Shown here in pieces: positions 1-5,876 of a stretch of DNA of 6,171 bases. A program made the translations under genes and the position numbers. The notes below the pieces were generated by a model. That model saw nothing but the letters and a program-made list of their open reading frames with translations, did not search any database and had not been told where the DNA came from. The DNA is taken from NCBI GenBank assembly GCA_027620595.1, contig JAQCDI010000165.1, forward strand, positions 1 through 6,171. Direction: 5' to 3'. The DNA is from Bacteroidota bacterium (GTDB taxonomy: Bacteria; Bacteroidota; Rhodothermia; Rhodothermales; UBA10348). Position 1 is the first letter of the stretch. Every line of letters starts with the position of its first letter.

Positions 1-1167
1 GCTCGAAGAACGCGGTGGGCTGGAAGAGCGCCCAACACCGCTGGACCGGTCCGAGGAGCTGCCGCTCGTGCGGGAACGCACGCCGGAGGAACCCGAACGG
101 GTACTCGAGCTGCGACCGACGTCCGATCCGGTGCGGCTTGTGGTTCTCGACGGCACGGCTCGGCTACCCGTGGATCCGCTGGTCCGTGTCGTGGCGCGGG
201 ATCCGCTGGGACTGCTGGAGCGGGTGGTGGCCCGGGACCCGGTTGAAGATGATGTCCGGGTTCCTACCGTCGAGCGCGTGGTGCGGGTCGTGGACCGACC
301 GTCAACCCCTGCCGAACGGGTGGTTGTGGCCCCGCGGGTACTGCCGACGGTGGCGCGCGTTGAACCCTGTCCCGAGAGCATTCCGCGCGAGGGGCGCACG
401 CCCGTGGCCGAACCCTTGGACGCGGCGGTGCTGCCGCGGCTGCCCGAGGACACCACATTCCGCGTATTCATGTCGGCGCGGGATCCGATGGATCCGCGCG
501 AATCTCCTGCAATGCCCGTATCCCGACCACCGCGCGTATCGCGGGATCGGCTGGTAAGCGCACTGCGGGCCATCGTCTCTCCGCGCGGCGTATACGCGCC
601 GGCCAGGCGGACACCGCCCGTTCCATACCCGTAACCGCCATATCCGTATCCACCGTATCCCCAACCGTAGGGATAGAAGCCGGGCGCATAGCCGTACGGG
701 CTGTATCGCCAGGACCACGGGGAGTATCCGAAACCGTAATTGAAGGCACTGGAATACCCCCAGCCCCAATAGTTGCCGAATCCGAAGGAGAGGCTGATGG
801 ACGAGCGCGTCCAGGGATCGCACGAATAGAAATCCCAGCAGGACGAGCCGTAGTACGAGCCGTAGAAGCTGTCGAAATACCGGGCGTAGACGTAGGGCCG
901 ATGGCCGTACCAGTCATACTCGTTGTAGACCTCTTCCTCGACATAGCCGTCTTCGTAGTAACGGCGCACGAGGATGTCGCCATCATCGCCGTAGTCGGCC
1001 ACCACCTGGTCCACACCGCCGTGGTAACCCTCCAGGGCCACCAGCTGCGTGTAGCACCCCGTGGTGCCGAACAGGATCATCAGAACAACACCCAGCATCG
1101 GTAAACGCCCGAAGCGGGTGGATAAGGACGGAGTCGGGCGGGTCGGTCGGCTCGAATCAGTCTGCAT
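1..1167 (-). CDS. Tyr/Gly-rich lipoprotein with long Ser/Thr/Arg tail, 3' end outside window
   Basis: The frame is open for 389 codons from ATG at 1167 to the window edge, with no stop seen. The start is supported by a strong Shine-Dalgarno 8 bases upstream. Residues 1-38 look like a lipoprotein signal: a basic N-region, a hydrophobic stretch at about 24-33, and a lipobox ending TTGC with Cys38 as the probable lipidated residue. Residues about 39-90 are acidic. Residues about 90-185 are very rich in Tyr, Gly, Trp, Phe and Ser, with a nearby cysteine pair (C110, C116) and a Gly-Tyr run at 170-182. From about 190 to the edge the sequence is almost only Ser, Thr, Arg and Gly, so it is strongly basic and probably disordered. 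It contains a 12-residue repeat. I do not recognise a named family or enzymatic domain. A cell-surface or structural envelope role is an inference from composition and the signal. The protein could be much longer than what is visible. Confidence 0.82.
   Translation of the reverse strand, partial: MQTDSSRPTRPTPSLSTRFGRLPMLGVVLMILFGTTGCYTQLVALEGYHGGVDQVVADYGDDGDILVRRYYEDGYVEEEVYNEYDWYGHRPYVYARYFDSFYGSYYGSSCWDFYSCDPWTRSSISLSFGFGNYWGWGYSSAFNYGFGYSPWSWRYSPYGYAPGFYPYGWGYGGYGYGGYGYGTGGVRLAGAYTPRGETMARSALTSRSRDTRGGRDTGIAGDSRGSIGSRADMNTRNVVSSGSRGSTAASKGSATGVRPSRGMLSGQGSTRATVGSTRGATTTRSAGVDGRSTTRTTRSTVGTRTSSSTGSRATTRSSSPSGSRATTRTSGSTGSRAVPSRTTSRTGSDVGRSSSTRSGSSGVRSRTSGSSSDRSSGVGRSSSPPRSSS
133..240 (-). 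repeat. Three degenerate 36-bp (12-residue) tandem repeats in the lipoprotein tail
   Basis: In the minus-strand frame, the tetrapeptide GSRA starts at residues 310, 322 and 334, an exact 12-residue period. The units are 205-240, 169-204 and 133-168. The first two read GSRATTRSSSPS and GSRATTRTSGST, and the third keeps only GSRA plus Ser/Thr/Arg composition. The first 21 bases of units one and two differ at five positions, all synonymous third-codon bases. The duplication therefore looks old, with the amino-acid sequence retained. The whole tail is of low complexity, so the repeat boundaries are approximate. Confidence 0.6.
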
Positions 1168-1175
1168 GTCGGTTT

Positions 1176-1183
1176 CCCCTCCT
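1176..1183 (-). promoter_or_regulatory. Shine-Dalgarno of the Tyr/Gly-rich lipoprotein gene
   Basis: The minus strand reads AGGAGGGG here, followed by 8 bases and then the ATG at 1167. It is the only strong Shine-Dalgarno I see in the window, and it fixes this start over the in-frame internal ATG at residue 24. The other genes in the window start without an obvious one, which suggests this mRNA is translated efficiently. Confidence 0.75.
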
Positions 1184-1191
1184 GTGACATT

Positions 1192-1266
1192 CCGCGGCAG
1201 GCCGCGGTGTCGGTTGTGACACGCGCCGCGTCCGGCGCGCTCGGAACCGGATGGCCGCTCCATCCG
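1192..1266. repeat. Cluster of four consecutive perfect inverted repeats in the leader of the lipoprotein gene
   Basis: Four perfect inverted repeats lie almost end to end: arms 1192-1198/1201-1207 (7 bp, 2-base spacer), 1207-1211/1218-1222 (5 bp, 6-base spacer), 1222-1227/1234-1239 (6 bp, 6-base spacer) and 1248-1254/1260-1266 (7 bp, 5-base spacer). The nearest arm is 8 bases upstream of the Shine-Dalgarno of the minus-strand lipoprotein gene. If that gene's promoter lies beyond 1266, the mRNA leader would be a string of hairpins. This could affect mRNA stability or translation, or the sites could bind protein as DNA. There is no U-tract, so these are not ordinary terminators. In GC-rich DNA some short inverted repeats are expected by chance. 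No known riboswitch or RNA family is recognised. Confidence 0.45.
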
Positions 1267-1358
1267 ATCCTGGACCCTGTATGATGCGGGTATGGACGAT
1301 GACCCGGAAAGTTTCCCGGAAGTCCCCGTCCACAGGCCGCCATGAAGGGCCCGAAAGA

Positions 1359-1440
1359 AACACAGGAAGCGCGTGTCTCCCTCGCCGGTTGCGGACTGTC
1401 AGCCCGGCTGCGTCCGTCCGACTCACCCGCCTCCTGTGTT
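1359..1440. repeat. Perfect 9-bp inverted repeat with 64-base spacing
   Basis: AACACAGGA at 1359-1367 is matched by its exact reverse complement TCCTGTGTT at 1432-1440. The arms do not extend further. The spacing suits a looped pair of regulator sites or a long-loop RNA stem better than a terminator. A 9-bp match at this distance could also be chance, and no protein is known to me that binds this motif. Confidence 0.25.
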
Positions 1441-1471
1441 CGGTGAAAACTGGGGCAAATACCCTGCCGAG

Positions 1472-1502
1472 TTGTGTTCGCCTGCCCGAATCAGCGTATA
1501 TA
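1472..1502 (+). promoter_or_regulatory. Weak candidate promoter for proS
   Basis: TTGTGT (1472-1477) is followed, after a 19-base spacer, by TATATA (1497-1502), the most AT-rich -10-like element in the gap. It would give a proS leader of roughly 130 bases. The spacer is longer than the usual 17. If the host uses a Bacteroidota-type primary sigma factor (TTG at -33, TAnnTTTG at -7), the fit is poor. Treat it as a guess by eye. Confidence 0.22.
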
Positions 1503-1637
1503 GCCGCTCCGAACGCATCCGGGTGTCCCCTTGAGTGGCCGATTGTGTCCATGATTGACCCCGTGTGTACAGATTCCTGAACAGGGCGGCTCCGTCCCTC
1601 CCTGCCTCGTCGCCTTCCAATCCTTTCTTCCGGACCC

Positions 1638-3113
1638 ATGGCCGAAGCCATTACTCCCCGTTCCACGGACTACTCACAGTGGTACCTCGACGTGATCAAA
1701 AGCGCGAAGCTGGCGGATTATTCCCCCGTACGCGGCTGCATGATCATCCGACCGAACGGCTACGCCCTCTGGGAGAACATGAAGGAAGCCCTCGACGTCA
1801 TGTTCAAGGAAACGGGCCACGAGAATGCCTATTTCCCCATTTTCATTCCCCAGTCGTTCCTGGCCCGCGAGGCGGACCATGTGGAAGGGTTCGCCAAGGA
1901 ATGCGCGGTCGTGACCCACTCCCGCCTGAAGTTGGATGACGAAAAAGGGCTCATTGCCGATCCGGACTCCAAGCTGGAAGAGAACCTGGTCGTGCGCCCG
2001 ACCTCGGAAACCATCATCTGGGACACGTACAGCCGTTGGATCCAGTCCTGGCGGGACCTGCCGATCCTGATCAACCAATGGGCCAACGTGGTGCGTTGGG
2101 AAATGCGTACGCGTCTGTTCCTGCGCACGATGGAATTCCTGTGGCAGGAAGGCCACACGGCCCATGCCACCGAACAGGAGGCCATCGACGAGACGCTGAC
2201 CATCCTGGACGTCTACACCAAATTTGCCGAGGAGTACATGGCCGTGCCGGTACTCAAAGGCGTCAAGACGGCTTCCGAGCGCTTTGCCGGCGCCGTGGAA
2301 ACCTACTGCATCGAGGCCTTGATGCAGGACGGAAAGGCCCTGCAGGCCGGTACGAGCCACTTCCTCGGACAGAACTTTGCCAAGGCCTTCAACTGCCAGT
2401 TCCAGAACGCCAACAATGAGCTGGAATATGTCTGGGCCACGTCCTGGGGCGTTTCCACGCGCCTGATCGGCGCCCTGATCATGGTCCACTCGGACGATGC
2501 GGGCCTGATCCTGCCCCCGCGACTGGCCCCCACGCAGGTCGGTCTTGTGCCCATCTATCGCACCGACGAAGAGAAGGAAACCGTCCTCAGCGCTGCGAAA
2601 GAAATCCAGCAGGAGCTGCGTGCAGCCGGCATCCGCATCCACATCGATGCGCGGGACGGCTTCCGTCCCGGCTGGAAATTTGCAGAATATGAGGTGCAAG
2701 GCGTGCCTGTCCGTCTGGCTCTCGGCCCCCGCGATGTCCAGAACGGTACCGTCGAAATCGCCCGGCGTGACAGCGGAGAAAAGTCCAGCGCGCCCCGCGA
2801 AGGCCTGGCGGCCCGGATGACCGACATTCTGGAGCAGGTCCAGCAAGGCCTGTTCGACAAAGCACTGGCCCATCGCGAAGCCAATACGACCTCTGTCGAC
2901 ACCTACGACGACTTCAAGGCCGTCCTGGACGACAAAGGCGGGTTTGTCCTCATGCACTGGGATGGCACGACGGAGACCGAGGCAAAAATCAAAGAAGAAA
3001 CCAAGGCCACCATCCGCTGCATTCCGCTGGAAGGCTACGGCGACGAAACGGGCACCGATCCGGTTTCGGGCGAACCGTCCAAGGGCCGGGTGGTCTTTGC
3101 CCGCGCCTACTGA
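1638..3113 (+). CDS. proS: Prolyl-tRNA synthetase, archaeal/eukaryotic type (EC 6.1.1.15)
   Basis: This cytoplasmic class II synthetase charges tRNA-Pro with proline using ATP. The 491-residue product is a full-length member of the archaeal/eukaryote-type subfamily, which lacks the large editing insertion of the typical bacterial enzyme. Visible landmarks are the motif 1 region at about 27-48 (DYSPVRGCMIIRPNGYALWE), RPTSE at 120-124, motif 2 at 153-176 (RWE, then FLWQEGHTAH), and the motif 3 region SWGVSTRLIG ending about 279 followed by HSDD and LPPRLAP. The anticodon-binding domain runs from about 295. The chain ends in the conserved Ala-Tyr; in this subfamily the terminal Tyr reaches the active site. 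The C-terminal domain seems to lack zinc-ligand cysteines. The ATG has no clear Shine-Dalgarno, but the protein begins exactly as family members do. The gene stands alone and converges on the sulfatase gene with a 7-bp overlap. Confidence 0.97.
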   Translation: MAEAITPRSTDYSQWYLDVIKSAKLADYSPVRGCMIIRPNGYALWENMKEALDVMFKETGHENAYFPIFIPQSFLAREADHVEGFAKECAVVTHSRLKLDDEKGLIADPDSKLEENLVVRPTSETIIWDTYSRWIQSWRDLPILINQWANVVRWEMRTRLFLRTMEFLWQEGHTAHATEQEAIDETLTILDVYTKFAEEYMAVPVLKGVKTASERFAGAVETYCIEALMQDGKALQAGTSHFLGQNFAKAFNCQFQNANNELEYVWATSWGVSTRLIGALIMVHSDDAGLILPPRLAPTQVGLVPIYRTDEEKETVLSAAKEIQQELRAAGIRIHIDARDGFRPGWKFAEYEVQGVPVRLALGPRDVQNGTVEIARRDSGEKSSAPREGLAARMTDILEQVQQGLFDKALAHREANTTSVDTYDDFKAVLDDKGGFVLMHWDGTTETEAKIKEETKATIRCIPLEGYGDETGTDPVSGEPSKGRVVFARAY

Positions 3114-4561
3114 TCCCCTTCCAGGGTCGGCCAGACGGCCTGGATGAACTGCGGCGGGGTGGCTTCGCTACCCACACGACCCGTCAATTCGTCCCCGATG
3201 CGGGCACGCGCGTCCTCAATATCCCGAAGCAGGTCCTCGACGACCTCAGGGTAGGCAGCGGCCAGATCAATGGACTCCGCCGGATCGGCCTGAAGGTCAT
3301 AGAGCGCGATGCCGATGGTGGCATTCCCGTATTCCCCGGGATGTCCACCGCTTCCCGGGCGTCCTCCCCATTCCGGAAGGATCGACGTATACGTATGCGG
3401 CACATGCAGTTTCCACTTCCCTTTGCGCATGGAACGGAGCTGTCCGGATCGGTAGAAAAAGAGCGGGCGATTCGCGTCGAGGTCCGCTTTTCCCGCAAGG
3501 GCCCCATTCAGGGGGACCCCGTCGAGGTTCGAGGGTAACCCGATACCCGCAAAATCCAGGACCGTCGGCAGGATATCCATCGAGATGACCGGCTCACCCA
3601 CCACCTGGCCTGCCACAATCCTCCCCGGCGCACGGATCACGGCGGGCATGCGCACTCCCCCTTCGAACGTCGTGGCCTTTCCTTCACGGAAGTCGGCCTT
3701 TGTCCCCCCGTGATCCCCCATCACCAGCCACGGCCCATTGTCCGACGTAAATACGATGATGGTGTCGTCATCAAGGCCAAGGGCTTCAAGTTCGGCCAGG
3801 ATGCGGCCGGTCGACGCGTCGATCTCCTCGATCACGTCGCCGTACAGCCCGGCTCCGGAAGCCCCGAGGAACGGATCCGACACCCAGAGCGGCGTGTGGG
3901 GCATCGAATGGGCCAGATACAGGAAGAAGGGCTCCTCCTGATGGGTACGGATGAACCGCAGGGCCTCCTCCGTGTAGCGCTCGGTCAGCAGGCGTTGGTC
4001 CGGCTCCCGCTCCACGACCGTCGTATCCCGCATGAGCGGCAGCTCCATCCACCCGGCCGCATGGGGTCGCGGATTGTTGATGGAACGCGGGGAATAGTCG
4101 TTGGAATAGGGAAGCCCGAACCAGGTCTCGAAGCCATGATTCGTGGGCAGGAAGTCCGGATGGGACCCCAGATGCCACTTACCCACCATGCCCGTCCGAT
4201 ATCCCGCATGGCGGAACAGCTCGGCTGCCGTTTGCTCGGCTTCGGGCAGTCCCCGCAAGGACCTCGGGCTCAAGACATCCCGGATGCCGGCTTTCAACGG
4301 ATAGCGTCCGGTCAACAGCGCCGCGCGCGACGGCGAGCAGGCCGGTGTCGGCACATAGAAATCGGTGAACCGGACGCCTTCTGCCCCCAGACGATCCAGG
4401 GCCGGCGTGTCCCATGCCTTCTGTCCGTAGGATGACAGGTCGGACCAACCCATGTCATCGGCAAAAATGATGATCACATTGGGTGGCCCGTCCACCCGGT
4501 TCGTCCGGGCACATCCCGACAGCAAGCCGGCAAGAAGGAGAACAATGAGGGAACGGTTCAT
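3107..4561 (-). CDS. Cys-type sulfatase (arylsulfatase A-like), lipoprotein
   Basis: This enzyme hydrolyses sulfate esters, probably in the periplasm or at the outer membrane. The 484-residue product starts with a short lipoprotein signal whose lipobox LSGC places lipidation at Cys17. The catalytic set of the formylglycine sulfatase family is complete: metal ligands D35-D36, the signature CSPSR at 75-79 (Cys75 to be oxidised to formylglycine), R79, K128 and H130 in GKWHLG, H222 in MPHTPL, D274-N275, and K295 in the GKATTFEGGVR stretch. The closest resemblance I can judge is to the arylsulfatase A/GALNS-like group, from FLPTNHGFETWFGLPYSND. The substrate cannot be read from the sequence. It must be matured by an FGE or radical-SAM maturase encoded elsewhere. 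The ATG lies in an ATGA overlap with the stop of the upstream lipoprotein gene and has no Shine-Dalgarno, so translational coupling is likely. The stop overlaps the convergent proS end by 7 bp. Confidence 0.95.
   Translation of the reverse strand: MNRSLIVLLLAGLLSGCARTNRVDGPPNVIIIFADDMGWSDLSSYGQKAWDTPALDRLGAEGVRFTDFYVPTPACSPSRAALLTGRYPLKAGIRDVLSPRSLRGLPEAEQTAAELFRHAGYRTGMVGKWHLGSHPDFLPTNHGFETWFGLPYSNDYSPRSINNPRPHAAGWMELPLMRDTTVVEREPDQRLLTERYTEEALRFIRTHQEEPFFLYLAHSMPHTPLWVSDPFLGASGAGLYGDVIEEIDASTGRILAELEALGLDDDTIIVFTSDNGPWLVMGDHGGTKADFREGKATTFEGGVRMPAVIRAPGRIVAGQVVGEPVISMDILPTVLDFAGIGLPSNLDGVPLNGALAGKADLDANRPLFFYRSGQLRSMRKGKWKLHVPHTYTSILPEWGGRPGSGGHPGEYGNATIGIALYDLQADPAESIDLAAAYPEVVEDLLRDIEDARARIGDELTGRVGSEATPPQFIQAVWPTLEGDQ
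3120..3173 (+). terminator. Two stem-loops just after the proS stop codon, possible proS terminator
   Basis: The proS transcript can fold TCCAGG (3120-3125) with CCTGGA (3139-3144), extended by GTC/GAC inside (3126-3128 with 3134-3136, a 2-base bulge on the 3' side). A second hairpin pairs 3157-3163 with 3167-3173 around the loop TTC. It includes one G-U pair that becomes an A-C mismatch on the other strand, so it favours plus-strand RNA. Neither is followed by a T-run, so intrinsic termination would be weak. The sequence is also the 3' coding end of the sulfatase, which limits its freedom to form a standard terminator. Confidence 0.3.
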
Positions 4562-5823
4562 TCGGCATCAAGGGGAAGGGCCAGCACGATCGGCGGTTGC
4601 CTCGCCCCCTCCCCGGCATCGGGGCCGAAAAGGGGCCACTGGCTGTTGGCCACGTAAAACAGTGAATCGCTGCGGATCAGGCCGAGGGTCGGGTCACTGT
4701 GGTCCGGATGGCCGATATCGAAGGCCCTGACGTCCCGGACACGGTCTCCGGAAACCTGGATCCGGAGCACCCGGGTGGGACTGGTACCGTTCTGGATGCC
4801 CCACAGGAATCCACCCCCGGCCTCCAGACCGTCGATCCCCATCAGTACCGTTCCGGGGGGCGTTTCCATCCAGCGGACGGTCCCCGCCTTTGGATCCACC
4901 CGGAAAAGGCCCACACTGTAGTCCGCCACATAGAGGGATCCGTCCAGGAAGGCCAATCCTTGTGGAGAAACGAACGGATCGCCGGTCAGCCAGGGCATCA
5001 TGCGTCCGTTCACGATGCGGTACAGACCCGGAGCCCGGCTGTCAGACACGACCACCACACCGTCGGCACCGACAGTCAGATCCCCGAACCAATGGTCGAG
5101 GCTGTCCTGTGGGGCAAAAATGGCCCGTTCCCGACCTTCCGTGTCATAGGCCACCACCCGGGATCGCCCGATGCGGGAAGCCGGAGCCCCGCCCTCTGCC
5201 GTCATGGTCTGTGCCGACCAGAGCCACTCCCCGTCCCATTCCATGCCCATGGCCGAAAACCCGTCGGTCCGGACCCAGTCGCGGTTCGCCCCCGTCACGA
5301 TGCGCGCCTTGTGCACGGATCCGAAGCGCCAACCATCCGGCATGAATGCGATGCCCTCCGGCTGCAGATCCGCGTCCCATCCTGCCCATGCCTGACGGGA
5401 ATGGACACGCGGTATGGCCAGGACTTCCTGTTCAGCCCGCAGACCTTCGAACCGTGGGTCCGTTTCCAGGTCCTGGAAGGCCGGATCATCCAGGCGAACC
5501 CGCATGCCGGCGGCTGAAAGGCTTGACAACACAGCGAGGGCCTCTTCGGGACGCTCGGACAGGGCAAGCGCACGCGCCAGATGGTAGCGGAGTGTCGGAT
5601 GCCCCGGTCGCAAGGAGTCGGCCTGGACCATGAAGGAGAGGAATGCACCCGTGTCGCCGCGCTCGAGCGCCTCGAATGCGGCCATGGTGGCGTCCCGGCC
5701 GCTGCGCACATCGGCCGCCACATTGCGGCCCTTGAACGCAAGCAACGGATCATCTGCCGTTCCGCATCCGGCGGAAGCGAGCAGGAAAACCATTGCCAGC
5801 GTTTTGATCGTTGTCCGGGCCAT
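4558..5823 (-). CDS. Lipoprotein with TPR-like region and SMP-30/gluconolactonase-like beta-propeller
   Basis: With the ATG at 5823 the product is 421 residues. Residues 1-20 form a lipoprotein signal ending SAGC, with Cys20 lipidated. Residues about 44-130 are helical and TPR-like: AFEALERGDTGAFLSFMVQA, then YHLARALALSERPEEALAVL, then a DPRFEGL segment often seen after TPR units. From about 150 to the end, repeated blade-like motifs (PEGIAFMPDG, DLTVGADGVVVVSDS, SPQGLAFLDGSLYVADY, DSLFYVANSQWPLF) indicate a six-bladed SMP-30/NHL-like propeller. The fold is a recognition from pattern. Whether it is a lactonase, another hydrolase or only a binding protein is unknown, and I could not assign metal ligands. 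An in-frame TTG at 5850 would add nine residues (MRPKDYDSP) and crowd the divergent gene. I prefer the ATG because it directly precedes a normal basic N-region, though neither start is decisive. It is the first gene of a two-gene unit with the sulfatase. Confidence 0.85.
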   Translation of the reverse strand: MARTTIKTLAMVFLLASAGCGTADDPLLAFKGRNVAADVRSGRDATMAAFEALERGDTGAFLSFMVQADSLRPGHPTLRYHLARALALSERPEEALAVLSSLSAAGMRVRLDDPAFQDLETDPRFEGLRAEQEVLAIPRVHSRQAWAGWDADLQPEGIAFMPDGWRFGSVHKARIVTGANRDWVRTDGFSAMGMEWDGEWLWSAQTMTAEGGAPASRIGRSRVVAYDTEGRERAIFAPQDSLDHWFGDLTVGADGVVVVSDSRAPGLYRIVNGRMMPWLTGDPFVSPQGLAFLDGSLYVADYSVGLFRVDPKAGTVRWMETPPGTVLMGIDGLEAGGGFLWGIQNGTSPTRVLRIQVSGDRVRDVRAFDIGHPDHSDPTLGLIRSDSLFYVANSQWPLFGPDAGEGARQPPIVLALPLDAE

Positions 5824-5876
5824 CGGGGAATCGTAGTCTTTCGGGCGCAATCTACATCCCCAGCCGACGAGACGCC
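5824..5876. promoter_or_regulatory. 53-bp divergent intergenic region
   Basis: Only 53 bp separate the minus-strand propeller lipoprotein ATG and the plus-strand membrane protein GTG. If both start here, their promoters must overlap each other or lie inside the opposing coding sequences. TAGTCTTTCG on the plus strand (from 5834) and TAGATTG on the minus strand (near 5848-5854) only loosely resemble a Bacteroidota -7 element. I cannot assign either promoter. Confidence 0.3.

Larger units (their letters stand above)
1168..1637. other. 470-bp intergenic region between divergent lipoprotein gene and proS
   Basis: I find no convincing gene here. Open frames on either strand have no Shine-Dalgarno, overlap the flanking genes' starts, and translate to Arg/Pro/Ser-rich sequence typical of non-coding GC-rich DNA. 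The region must hold the promoters of both divergent genes. It contains the lipoprotein Shine-Dalgarno, the inverted-repeat cluster at 1192-1266, an 11-bp palindrome with a central odd base at 1306-1316 (GGAAA-G-TTTCC), a distant 9-bp inverted repeat (1359-1367 and 1432-1440), and a candidate promoter near 1472-1502. No tRNA or recognisable small RNA was seen. Confidence 0.6.

Noticed and set aside
68..634. A 188-codon plus-strand open frame opposite the lipoprotein tail
   Set aside because: The minus-strand frame has a Shine-Dalgarno, a lipoprotein signal and synonymous-only repeat differences. The plus frame is only a mirror of the Ser/Thr/Arg codons.
1192..1266. Reading the inverted-repeat cluster as a CRISPR array or intrinsic terminator
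   Set aside because: The stems differ in sequence, there are no equal-length spacers, and no T-run follows on either strand.
1251..1580. A 109-codon plus-strand open frame in the gap before proS
   Set aside because: No Shine-Dalgarno, no recognisable motif, and biased Arg/Pro/Ser composition; it overlaps one of the inverted repeats.
1157..1666. A 169-codon minus-strand open frame covering the intergenic gap
   Set aside because: It overlaps the starts of both flanking genes, has Arg-rich low-information sequence and no ribosome binding site.
1674..2957. A 427-codon open frame on the minus strand opposite proS
   Set aside because: It lies wholly antisense to an unmistakable full-length proS. 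Its translation has no recognisable domain, and long antisense frames are common opposite GC-rich genes.
3710..4435. A 241-codon plus-strand open frame inside the sulfatase
   Set aside because: The sulfatase frame carries every catalytic motif of its family; the opposite frame has no signal, motif or ribosome binding site.
4699..5517. A 272-codon plus-strand open frame inside the propeller lipoprotein gene
   Set aside because: It is His/Pro/Arg-rich with no domain and lies opposite a coherent signal-TPR-propeller protein.
5824..5850. TTG start at 5850 for the propeller lipoprotein
   Set aside because: It would add a charged nine-residue extension (MRPKDYDSP) before a signal sequence that is complete from the ATG at 5823, and leave only 26 bp to the divergent gene. 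A GGGGAT upstream makes it not impossible.
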